From Diogma glabrata (lineage: Eukaryota; Arthropoda; Insecta; Diptera; Cylindrotomidae), in assembly GCA_963693315.1 (NCBI GenBank), contig OY856186.1, forward strand, positions 368,864,850 to 368,928,849: 64,000 nt of DNA, given 5' to 3'. A program made the position numbers and the translations under genes. Under the pieces are notes generated by a model. The model was given only the letters and a program-made list of their open reading frames with translations. It ran no database searches and was not told the origin of the DNA. How positions within the stretch are numbered: position 1 is the stretch's first letter; each line of letters opens with the position of its first letter. Below are positions 11,556 to 22,620 of this stretch, piece after piece.

Positions 11556-14500
11556 ACTTCGGTCTGAAAGACCTATGTATTACATTCATGAGCCAAAGTG
11601 AAATTCTTACCACCACTTTTTTGGAATTTCTCGACGTTTTAGGACCTACTGATTCTAAAAAGATGTATGTCTGTCATTACCTACGAAATCTAGAAAACCG
11701 CTGGAGGAATTTCAAAATTTTTTTTTCTAAAAATAGGTATACTCAATGGTAAGATTCGAATGTATGATGTGTTTGATAACTGTACCGGAAGTGTGTCAAA
11801 AAATCATTAAGTTTATCAAAAATAGCAAATTTTCATATTTTTGGCTTAAAAAACGTTTATTTTGAGTGATAATGAGTAATAAACTTGAATCTGGAGAAAT
11901 CTGGATGATTGACATCCGTATGTCAGACGAGGACCTTGATTATTGTTTTACAAGTATGTAAAAAAAAATCGTTAAGTGTGTCAAAAGATTGATTTTCATA
12001 TATTTTGTTTCCCAATTTTTTTGAGAAACATATTATGGGAAACATTACTTCGGCTTTCGACTAGAAATATATAAAACATATAGATAAAAATAACTATTTG
12101 GATGACATGAAATGTAGCTGAACATTAAGTACCCAAGTAACAATTTCAGTTTTATATAAGCTCTTCTAGTGCTCTAGAGCTATAATATACAGCTGGTTGC
12201 TTTATATTTTGCTGATGCAGCGCTGTCACAGCTCTAGCAGAGCTGTTGTGGTGCTAAATTTGCTACTTTTACTGCATTATTTCCTCTAAAGAAGTTGTTT
12301 AATAATATTTAATAGAGCTATATTAGCTGTATAAAGGTTGACTGTTAGAGTTTTTAGAGCTAACATTACTTTTTGAATACAAATACAAGTAATTTTTTCA
12401 ATGAAACTTTATGTTTACATAAACTTATACATATCGACATGGTTTTAAAATGTTTTGATGTTATGGTTTCTGTCAAATAAATTCTTTCATAAATTAAATG
12501 GCAATTTGTTATATTTTAAATAAATAATATATGTAATAACTTTTATTGAAAATATGTATACAAATTTTATGTGCCATTTATTTTTTATGGTGAATAGTGA
12601 TAGTTTAGAACTAAAATTTTAGTGCGCCCTTATTAGTTCTGTGTATTTGGTGGCAAAATAAAAAAATTATAAATTTTTTTTAATATTTTGAAACATTTTT
12701 CACTGTTTCAGGTTTGTTAAATAAATTTATTTTGGTGAATTCATTTTTAAAAAAATTCTTAGTTATAAATGGTTAACAATAGAAATCCAGTTATCGTGAT
12801 ATGTCATATTTCCAAAATACATCATTATCAAAAATAATTATTAAAACATTTTTGGCCATTATGGTGATATTTTTTACTCCATCTTTATAAAAACGAAGAT
12901 GGTGGCAAATTATACCAATATAGAGCTACCTATTAAATATTACTCCTTTATAATGCTATTTATAACGATTTATTTTAATATAGAGCTATCACAATCGCAT
13001 TATTTTTTATAAAGCTATTTGCTCTGTGAAACTGTTCTTTTTTTTGTGTCACAAATGCTTTATTGTATAATAAACTTATTATGTTACAAAGCAAATAGCT
13101 TTATATAGAAGTAGTGTGATTAAGAAAGCTCTAAAATTTTAAGGAAAATGTCACACATAATCAAATGTCAATGCTTCAATTTCAACTAACGTTTGACTGA
13201 AAAACGCAACCATTTTGAGCTATTGAAGATTCAAAAACTCGCAATAACTCAAAATTTACGTAAAAAATAAGCTCTGTAATATTTGAGCGCTTTTTATATT
13301 AGAAAAAAGCAGTTTATAAATAGACATTAACGCTATATTACAGTAAGATTTTATAATGCTTATAGCTTTAAATAAGCTCAATTATAGCTCGCTTTGCTGT
13401 TGCAACGGTGAAATACAGCTCTTAGGTCTATAATAAGTGGTGCTGCACTACTTTAGTTTAAGAGCTCTATATTATGTTATGATGCTATTGTAATGCTATT
13501 CTAACAACTGCCTGCTCTATATTTTATTAGAGCTATGAGTTTTCGAAAACTATTTTATAAAGCAACAATAATTTTGTTTAGAGCTCCAAGTATCACTCGA
13601 CAAATAAAACGCGCAACCAGCAACATACAATCTTCTCTAGAGCTTCAGTACAGTATCTTGATACTAATAGCTCTAAGAATTGTTACTTGGGTATGACACA
13701 TGAAGTGTGTCAAAAAATCGTTAAGTGTGTCAAAACAAGAAAATTTACATTGTTTTAGTTTAAAAAATGTTCATTTTAAGAGAAAATTAGTAGGAACATG
13801 GAATGTGGAGAAATCTTGATGTTAGATTATTGCATTATAAGTTTGTCAAAAAATTATTGTGTTTCAAAAGAATGTTACAAAATTTTTTGGAAAAAAATAA
13901 AATTAAATATTTGTACGACATGAAATTTTATTATTATTATTGAGAATTATGGCATTATAAGTTTGTCAAAAATGTTGTCAAGTGTGTCAAAAAGAAAAAT
14001 TTTTATTTATATTTTAACCAAATTTTTTGGAAAAATTTTTTTGGGAAAATAAAATTAATTATTTGTATGACATGAAATTTTATTATTATTATTGAGAATT
14101 ATGGCATTATAAATTTGTCAAAAAAAATGTTGTCAAGTGTGTCAAAAGAATGATTTTCATTCATTTTTTTGGAAAAAAATAAAATTAGTTATTTGTATGA
14201 AATGAAATGTAATGAGCATGGAATTATTATTATTGAGAACTTTATTCGTCAAAAAAATATTGTCATGTGTGTCAAAAAAATAATTTCACTTATTTTTTAA
14301 CCAATTTTTTGGAAAAACCAAATTTAGTCGTTTGTGTACATGGAAATTTTTGAATTTCTTATAGTTTTTGAAATATTGTTGGAATTTTGAAAAAAGTTTG
14401 TATTTTTGATTTTGTAATAACTTTTGCCATATTTTTAGAATTTTGGAAAAAGTTTTAATTTTTGATTTTGTTATAATTTTTGCACTATTCTTAGAATTTT

Positions 14501-15094
14501 GAAAAAAATAGAATTTTTGAATCTGTGAATTTTACATATAATTTTAGAATTTTGAAAAAAATTTAATTTTTGAATTTATAATAATTTTTATAATTTTGGA
14601 AAAAGTTTCAATTTTTGCTATTGTTATAATTTTCGCAATATTTTAAGAATTTTGGATAAAGTTTTGAATTTTCCATTTTTAATTTTTGAAATATTGTTAG
14701 AATTTAAAAAAAGTTTAAATATTTGATTTTATTCTAATTGTTCTAAATTATTCTAAAAGTTTCAATTTTTGATTTTGTTATAATTTTTGCAATATATTTA
14801 GAATTTTTGAAAAAAGTTTTAATCTTTGATTTTATAATAATTTTTGGAATATTTTAGAATTTTGAAAAAAGTTTGAATTTTTGATTTTATTTAATTTTTA
14901 CAAAAATTTTGGAATTTTGAAAGAAATATGAATTTGTGATTTTGTAATATTTTCTCGAAACGCTAAATATACATCGCTGAAAAAAACTAAAAACAATGTC
15001 CTCATAAAAGTGTATTGCCGAAAACTACATCATAATCCTTAACCCAGACCGAAGTCTTAATATCTCAGAGCTTGAGATTTCAGCCCCTTCATAT
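11556..15094 (+). mobile_element. Family A element, Helentron-like non-autonomous (HINE), copy 1, interrupted
   Basis: Starts with ACTTCGGTCTGAAAGAC (11556) and ends at CATAT (15094). Near the 3' end, CAGACCGAAGT (15045..15055) is the reverse complement of the first 11 bases. It is followed by a stem-loop ATCTCA-GAGCT-TGAGAT (15062..15078) and a fixed tail ending about 16 bases later. Between these lie GTGTGTCAAAA-containing repeats of about 140 bp (13830-14290) and AT-rich minisatellites of about 50-60 bp (14340-14940). This order matches what is known of DINE-1/HINE elements: a subterminal inverted repeat, a tandem-repeat core, a second inverted repeat, then a 3' hairpin. The copy is split by the TIR element at 12131..13692; without it the length is about 2.0 kb. 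No protein is encoded. Confidence 0.65.
12131..13692. mobile_element. 1.56-kb TIR DNA element rich in AGAGCT motifs, inserted in family A copy 1
   Basis: The ends are perfect 15-bp inverted repeats, ACCCAAGTAACAATT (12131..12145) and its complement (13678..13692), with weaker inverted similarity further in, for example CTGGTTGC against GCAACCAG. The element is flanked by TA on both sides (12130-12131 and 13692-13693), consistent with a TA target duplication. Inside, AGAGCTATA/TATAGCTCT motifs recur many times in both orientations, densest near the two ends, while the middle has few. No transposase frame exists, so it is non-autonomous. Repeated short motifs near the ends of such elements are often transposase-binding sites; here that is inference. 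Confidence 0.75.
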
Positions 15095-16596
15095 TTTCTG
15101 ATTGAATTAAGAGTTTGGTTAGACTGGGTTAAGAATTTGTTTTGGGAAAAAAGGAATGGAATACGCGTTGGTTGATGTTATGATATTTCGAAAAGCTCAT
15201 GAGAATGTAATACACAAGATATTGGTTCCAATATGACAGAAATTACAAAGAGAAATGTTATAATTAAAAATTGTGACATTGGTGAACTATCAATTTACAG
15301 TGGATCAGCGTACATAGTATTAATGTAAGCTCTACTTTTTTGATTTGATTTTATATAATTTTTTTTAGCTTGTTAATTTTGTTGTTGTATATATAGCATT
15401 GATTCTTTTGTTATAAATATTTGGTCATAAATAAGATGTTTACCATAGAGGAGTCCCGTTTAATTGTATAAAAAAGTCCAATCGTTTTAACTAGGAACAG
15501 GGATAAATATGTAAAGGTGGTTACCTCTTACAATAAAGACATAAGGCAAGCAAACAAATGAAGTCCCAGAGTCTTATTCCGACTAGAAACTTCGATGTTT
15601 CTGAATTTAAACCGAAAAATAAGCTCTTGCTAAAAACTAATATTAGTCGAGCAGCCACTGTACATAAGCATATTTTGCTTAAGTTCATCAAACAAAAATT
15701 CAAATAGGAATAAGTCTAGTAGTCCAAGCTATAAGGAGCAAGTTAATGGTAAGGCAAATTATCTATTTTAATACCACTACGCTGTTTTGAAAAAAGACGC
15801 AAATAGAACAAAACGAAGAAAATGGCTCTACAGGTTTCCAAAAATATAGCTGAAAAGACTTAAGTCTGTAACCCAGTCGAAAGGTTCGCCATGATACTGA
15901 TAACAACCATCACTTATGAAACAATCGTGTCTAGTGAGAGGTAACAGCCCAGCTGAAATGAAAATAGTTTTAAAAGCTACGGCAATCAACCTGTTGGCGT
16001 TCGAACGAACGAATCAGTTTTTGTTGATTTGTAAATTTCTTTTTTACTTTTTAATCTATGCGTTAACGTGAGATACCATAAATTACTAGCAATATCAGTG
16101 TAGTACTACTAACCAAGGCGACATCTTAAGGGAAGCTGGCGGATGAACTCTATTCAGTCAACGGTAGCACCTCACTCTTTGTTATGCATTCCTTAATGCT
16201 TTGCTATTTCTTGCTCATAGAAATCAACTATCATTTGACTCGTTATTCAGCCTTTCATAATTGAAAAAAATGCTGCGTCACATGATCAAGGCATATGCGC
16301 CACAAGCTGACTTTTTGGTAATACATTTAAGTTTTGTTCGTGCAAGTTTGTTAAAAAATTTTAAAATGCTAAGCTCTATAACGCCAACAAATGGTATTTA
16401 AATGGCTCTACATGCATATTTACTCTACGGTTATGCAGCTCACATGTAACCTATGTTTTTCATTTGTTAAGACTAGCTTTATTACATTTGTTAAAAGAAG
16501 TACAACTGTACTTGTCGAAACCATAGCGACAAATATCGAATATAAACAAAGAGGTAGACTTGTTAAGAAACAAATAATTAAAATATTTTATATTTT
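15095..16596. other. Non-coding stretch between repeat copies
   Basis: No element boundary or supported gene. Two short open frames occur (15521..15703 minus and 16391..16651 plus), but both are AT-driven and show no recognisable motif. Confidence 0.4.
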
Positions 16597-16675
16597 TAGT
16601 TCCGTAATTTCAAAAAGTAAAAACGTGAGACTCGGTGTCCGTCCTAATTAATTCTAAATCATCTTTCTATCTAAT

Positions 16676-18245
16676 AGACCTGTGAAAAGCTTTTTGTAAG
16701 GAAAAAATTAGTAACAGTGTGAAAACTATTGGATAAGGAAGATAATATTGCGCAAATGATGGGAAACATAAACTGAAGGTGATCCGGGTTACGAGGGTGA
16801 AATTCGTTGAACTTTTCGGGGTAGAAAATGGTTTTTCACGAAACTAGACTTTCTGTCGCAAAAAATTTAAAGCAAAAGTTGTAGGTAATGAAAATGTCTA
16901 TAACTTTTATGCAAGCCATTTTTTCACATAACCTAAAATTTGCCGTGAAAATAGAAAAAACCGAGAAAAAAAGGCTTATTTGTTTTTAATTTTTATCTCC
17001 CAAAAAAAAATTTTTTTCACACAATTTGGTGAAAACTTACCTTATTATGTCCCTAGTAGGGTGTAACTTTTTAGAATCAAAATATTTATTAAGAATTTCA
17101 CTTTTAGCTCATGAATGTAATACTTAGGTCTTTCAGACCGAAGTTATATGGAGGGGCTGAAATCTCACTGCTCTGAGATATCAAGACTTTGGTCTGGGTT
17201 AAGGATTTTGATATAGCTTTCGGCAAAAAACTTTTATGAGGACATGGTTTTTGGTTTTGGGCAGCGATTTATATCAAACATAACTTTTTGTTAAAGTCTA
17301 TGTACTTTTTTATCTCTGTTTAGATATATGTATTACAAAATTAGCACGTAACATCAATACGTTGTCGGAAAATTATAACAGATCAGATCATAAATTAACA
17401 TAATTTAGTGAAAAGATTATACAATCAGCAAACTAATCAAAAATCCCTCCATTTAGCGTTTCGAGAAAATATTTCAAAATCTGAAATTCATATTTATTTC
17501 AAAATCTTCCAACAATATTGTAGAACTAAATAAAATCCAAAATTCAAACTTTTTTCAAACAAAATTCTAAAAATATTTCAAAACTTATTACAAAATCAAA
17601 GATTAAAACTTTTTTCGAAAATTCTAAAAATATTGCATAAATTATAACAAAATCAAAAATTGTAACTTTTTCCAAAATTATAATAAAATCAAAAATTTTA
17701 AATTTTTCAATATTCTAAAAATATTGCAAAAATTCTTACAAAATCAACTTTTTTCAAAATTCCGTTCTTCAACTTTTTTCAAAATTCTAAAAATATATAT
17801 AAAATTCAAAAAATTTTTTCAATATTATAAAAATATTCCAAAAATTAGAATAAAATCAAATATTTAAACTTTTTCTAAATTCTAATAATATTCCAAGAAT
17901 TCTTAAAAATTACGATTAATTTCGATTTTAAGCCAAAAAAGTTACCTCATTTTTAGATAAAAAAGCCTTTTGTTCTCGGTTTTTTCTATTTTCACGGCAA
18001 ATTTTAGGTTATGTGAAAAAATGACTGAAAAATGAAATTTTTCGATAGAAGGTCTAGTTTCGCTGAAAATCGTGAAAAATCATTTTCTACCCCTAAAAGC
18101 TCACCCCATTTCACCCTCGTAACTCGGATCACCTTTAATTTATGTTTCCCATTATTTGCGCAATATTTTCTTCCTTATCCAAAGTTTTCATGCTGTTACT
18201 AATTTTTTCCATTTTTTTGCCTGTTTTTAAGGTATGCACAGGTCT
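16676..18245. mobile_element. 1.57-kb element with about 300-bp terminal inverted repeats and a family A core
   Basis: The ends are AGACCTGTG (16676) and CACAGGTCT (18245). The inverted similarity runs inward for over 300 bp: left arm to about 17010, right arm from about 17930. Shared blocks in opposite orientation include TTGCGCAA, GATCCGGGTTACGAGGGTGA against TCACCCTCGTAACTCGGATC, and AACCTAAAATTTGCCGTGAA. The centre is occupied by minus-strand family A sequence. A target duplication was not resolved. No protein frame is present. Confidence 0.6.
17040..17925 (-). mobile_element. Two family A pieces joined head to tail, minus strand
   Basis: On the minus strand, a piece from about 17925 down to 17145 shows the AT-rich minisatellites, the 3' block with CAGACCAAAGTC, the ATCTCA...TGAGAT stem-loop and the CAGCCCCTCCATAT tail. 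It is directly followed at 17144 by ACTTCGGTCTGAAAGAC, the 5' start of a second, truncated piece reaching about 17040. Tail-to-head junctions are typical of Helentron-type elements. The pieces form the core of the TIR element around them. Confidence 0.6.
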
Positions 18246-19355
18246 TTAAACCGAATATCTATATAATCGATTTTCTCACAAGCTAGCACTTACCTATCAA
18301 CAAGAAAATTTCTACAGTTATGAAATTTATTTGCCCTGAAAACAAACAAATTGCAAATATTTGTTTTTATCTGTATTTTATAGGCATAGATAAGGAGAAA
18401 GTAATGTAAAGTTTTTTTAAGGAACCGAGTTTGATTTAGAAAAATCAAAAAAGTTAAAATATTTCAGAAGGAAAATTCAATAAATTATTGGTTAGTGTTT
18501 AAGTTATTAATCGTGATTTTTTTTCTGTACATTTCCCCTTAAAATTTTATTTGGAGGAGGTAGAGAGTAGAAATTTTGAAAAAAAAGTTAATGTTGACCT
18601 TGACGTGGGGTGTCATATGACAAAAAGACTTTTTTTTCTAGTCCAACACAATTTTCTTGTAATTTTTAAAATAATAGTTTTCGACTTATTTTCACAAAAG
18701 TGAAAATTTTGGACACTATCCCCCCTCCTCCTCTCTTAACGCCGAGCATTACAAAGGAAAATTTTTAAAAAATTCACGGTTATAGGAAATGCTGAGAAGA
18801 TCGACTGAAAGGTAACGACAAAATATGACGTAAAGACCTTTGGGAGGTTCTTCATTAAAGGTTTCAAATCAACTCCAGGAATTTAAAATAAATGTTATTC
18901 GATTTAAATAATTTTAACCTTCTTATTTTAACTTATTTTAGCTTAACTTTACTTCTTTTGGACAAAATTTTTCATAATTCAACTTAACAAATAAAAGCAA
19001 TTTCAAATAAATTTTGATTTTAGTTCCTCTTTATTTTGTTAGAGTAGTTAAAAATAAAACAAGCTTCGTTACTTCAAAAACAATTGAAAATAAAAGAGAA
19101 AAATAAAGCAAAATAAACGAAAATAAGTACGAAACGAAGTAAAACACGAGAGTTATTCTGTACACAATTAAAAGACGATTATATGATATTACCAATGCCC
19201 ACATTACTTACAAGTTACACCCTACTACATTTACTACCATTTACTAGTAGTCTTAGAAATGTATAAGCCAGAGGTGAGGAATCTGTGGCCTTTTCAGATA
19301 TTCTTTGAGGCCTTATCACATCTTTTAAATTTTATACAAAATTCAAACCAATTTT

Positions 19356-20530
19356 ACTTCAGTCTGAAAATCTATGTATTACATTCATGAGTGGAAAGTG
19401 AAATTCTTACCCCCACTTTTTTGGCATTTCTCGAAGTTTTAGGACCTACTGATTCTAAAAAAGCAAAAAAAAATGTATGTCTGTCTGTCACCCGTCACAA
19501 CCGACGAAGTCTAGAAAACGGCTGGACAGATTTGAAAGATTAGTTTTTCTAAAAATAGGTTTACTAAATAGGTAGCGTCGAAAGGAGCATCGAACACATC
19601 GATAACTGTACCGAAAGTGTGTCAAAAAAATCGTCAAGTGTTCCAAAACAAGGAAATTTGCTTATTTTTGGCTTAAAAAACTTTCATTTTAAGTGATTAC
19701 GAGTAGGAACATTGAATTTGGAGAAATCTTGATGATCGGGATTGGTATGTGAGATCAAAAGCTAGATTATTGCATTATGAGTTTGTCAAGAAAATGTTGT
19801 CAAGTGTGTCAAAAGAAAGATTTTTATGTATTTTTTACCCAATTTTTTGGAACAAAATTAAATTAAAATTTTGTTTGAAATGAAATTGTATTATTATAAA
19901 TGAGAATTGTGGAGTTATAAGTTTGTCAAAAAAATGTTGTCAAGTGTGTCAAAAGACAGATTTTAATTTTTTTTACCCAAGTTTTTGGAAAAAATAAAAT
20001 TAATAATTTGTATGACATGAAAATATATTATTATTATAGAGAATTATGTAATTATGACAAACTATTTTGACAAACTAAAAAATATTGTCAAGCGTCTCAA
20101 AAAATGATTTCATTGATTTTTTTAGCCAATTGTTTGGAAAAATAATGTAGCTGTTTTTATGACGTATATGTGATTGAAAATGAAATTGGACATGGAAATT
20201 TTGAGTTTTTGAAATATTTTTGGAATTTTAAAATAAGTTTGTATTTTTGATTTTGTAATAATTTTTGCAATATTTTTAGAATTTCGGAAAAGGTTTTAAT
20301 TTTTGATTTGGGATGTGAATTTATGATCTGTTATAATTTTCCGACAACGTATTGACGTTTCGTGCTAGTTTTGTAATACATTTAACAAAAAGTTATGTTT
20401 GATATACATCTCTGCCCAAAACTAAAAACCATGTCCTCATAAAAGTTTTTTGCCGAAAACTATATCAAAATCCTTAACCCAGACCGAAGTCTTGATATCT
20501 CAGAGCTGTGAGATTTCAGGCCCTCCATAT
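19356..20530 (+). mobile_element. Family A element, copy 3, near full length
   Basis: Starts ACTTCAGTCTGAAAATC (19356), with GTATTACATTCATGAG following, and ends CCCTCCATAT (20530). The internal inverted motif CAGACCGAAGT is at 20480..20490 and the stem-loop ATCTCA-GAGCTG-TGAGAT at 20497..20514. The core has three GTGTGTCAAAA repeats but only a short minisatellite block, giving about 1.2 kb against about 2.0 kb for copy 1. Non-coding. Confidence 0.65.
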
Positions 20531-20842
20531 TTTTTCGTTGAAATGTGATTTTGTAAAATTGTATTTTTTTTGAAATATTAAATCCTTTGTTTTCGAAAAT
20601 ATTTTGTCTAGTTATTTAGTAGACTTTTTTTCGGTTTAAAAATTGCGAAGTAACGATAACCCATTAAAACTAAGCTTAAACCGTCGATAGTTCAATATAA
20701 TATAGTACATTTTGCTACAAGAGATGAAAACTGCGTTTTCGTGAGTGGAAACTTGTTCATGAGACACGTTGGCCTCGAGTGGGACACTTTCACTAACGCG
20801 TATCTCACGTTTGTGAAACTGAAAATATTTTGTAGCTAAGTT

Positions 20843-21022
20843 ACACTGAAAGAAAAAATTCGGCCACTACAACCGCTTTTGTGCCAACCGAATGTTTACT
20901 GTCACAATAACCTCAAATTTGAAGAAATAACAACCAAATTTGAGGTTATTGAGACAGAAAACATTTGGTTGGCACATGGCACAAACAAGGTTGTGTAGTG
21001 ACCGAATTTCTTCTTTCAGTGT
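20843..21022. mobile_element. 180-bp foldback MITE
   Basis: The ends ACACTGAAAGAA and TTCTTTCAGTGT are exact inverted repeats, and nearly the whole element folds on itself. Arm blocks such as AACCTCAAATTTG against CAAATTTGAGGTT meet near 20930. It is flanked by TA dinucleotides (TACACTG...CAGTGTA), suggesting mobilisation by a TA-targeting transposase of the Tc1/mariner type (inference). Confidence 0.7.
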
Positions 21023-21309
21023 AGATACAGAATATTACCTGTCGTATCATATTGAAACGCGTAGTATAGAAAATAAAAGTTAAATAAAAATTAAAACCAA
21101 ATCAATTTTGTTTATTTTTTTTATCTTTTAAGTGAATTATTTTTGGTGTTCAAAAAATACAAAAAATCATATATTACTATTTTATCTGGATTGGAAACTT
21201 CGAAAGAACATTTTTCGCAATTAGCAAAAATATTAAATGAACAGCAACGTTTTAATTTCATATTTTAAGATTACATAACTGTTTTAGACTCATTAACTGA
21301 AGAATATAC

Positions 21310-21695
21310 GGAACGATTTTCTGATTTTGAAGAGTATATTCCAAAAATATTCCAAAATTATATATAACACAATCAAAAATTGAAACATTTAACGAAATTG
21401 TGTTTATCAAATACAAACTGTTTTCAAAATTTCAAAAATATTTCAAAAAATTATAACCAAATCAAAAATTTCCATGTCCAATTTCATGTTCGATTAAATT
21501 TCATGTCATACAAACAATTAATTAATTTCATTTTTTGCCAAAAAATTGGTTAAAAATAAAATGAAAATCAATCTTTTGACACACATGACAATATTTTTTT
21601 GACAAACTAATGATGCAATAATCTTGTTTTTGGTCTCACATACCAATCCCTTCAAGATTTCTCCAAATTCCATGTTCCTATGCGTAATCACTTAA
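21310..21695 (-). mobile_element. Family A internal fragment, minus strand
   Basis: On the minus strand this shows the GTGTGTCAAAAGATTG block, the AATTTTTTGG block and the minisatellite-like AAAATTTTG units in the order seen in family A copies. Both ends are missing. Confidence 0.5.
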
Positions 21696-22620
21696 AATTA
21701 AATTTCAATAAATTATCGACTGGTTAGTGTTTGAGTTATTACCAAAATTGTGAGCTTTCTGTACATTTCCCTCTTAAAATGTTATTTACTAGTAATTTTG
21801 AAAAAAAGTAAATGTTGACCTTGACGCGTAATATGAAAGGTAGACATTTTTTTCTAGTCCAACACAATTTTCTTGTAATTTTTGAAAGAACAGTTTTCAA
21901 CTTATTTTCAAAAATGAGGAAATTTTGGATTGTTTGGACCTCCCCTTTCTTAACGCCAAACATTACAAAAGAAATATTTGAAAAAATTCACGGTTATCGG
22001 AAATGTTGAATTGATCGAATGAAAGGAAACGACAGAATATGACGTAAAAATCTTCAGGAGGTTCTTCATTAAAGTTTCAAATCAACTACAGAAATTTTAA
22101 AAATAATTTAATTAGATTTAAATAACTTTAACCTTCAATATATTAACTTATTTTAGCTTAACTCTACTTTTCTTGGACAAAGATTTTGATAATTGTTGTT
22201 TTTATTTAATTTTAATAATAGATTCTATTTATTGTATTTCATTATACTACAAAAATCTTGGATGAGTGTTTTTAATCTAATAAAATACTGACAAGCTAGA
22301 ATTCTATTACAATGTTTTAATATTACCCTACACACCGTAGTAAATCAAATATGAAATGATATATCTAAACATATTATTTTCAACAATAATTCAACTAAAC
22401 AAATGAAAGCAATTTGAAAAAAAATTTTGTTTTTAGTTCCTCATAATTTTGTCAGAGTAGTATTAAACTATTGAAACTATTGAAGCATAGTCACTTCAAA
22501 AACAATTAAAGAAAGTAAAACATGAGTTATTCTGTACACAATTAAAAGTAATATGATATTACATACACCTTACTACATTTACTACCATTTACTAGTAGTC
22601 TTAGAAATGTCAAAACCTTG
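21696..22620 (+). mobile_element. Family B fragment, copy 2
   Basis: Parallels 18490..19265 block by block: GGTTAGTGTTTGAGTTATT, CTGTACATTTCCC, TTGACCTTGACGCG, CTAGTCCAACACAATTTTC, the ATTCACGGTTATCGGAAATG block, and the shared 3' end CTAGTAGTCTTAGAAATGT. A segment of about 190 bp at roughly 22196..22386 is absent from the other copy and looks like an insertion of unknown type. Confidence 0.55.

Larger units (their letters stand above)
16597..19265 (+). mobile_element. Family B element, Helentron-like, copy 1, split by a TIR element
   Basis: The left part (16597..16675) starts TAGTTCCGTA and runs through AAAAAGTAAAAAC and CGGTGTCCGTCC. This parallels 53471..53540 (GGGGTTCCGTA, AGTAAAAAC, CGGTGTGCGCCCG). 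The right part resumes at about 18246 with CCGAATATC and continues through the shared blocks CATAGATAAGGAGA, ACCGAGTTTGATTTAGAAA, TTGACCTTGACG and CTAGTCCAACACAATTT. It then shares a 3' block with 21690..22615, ending CTAGTAGTCTTAGAAATGT. The 1.57-kb TIR element at 16676..18245 separates the parts. Non-coding. Confidence 0.55.
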
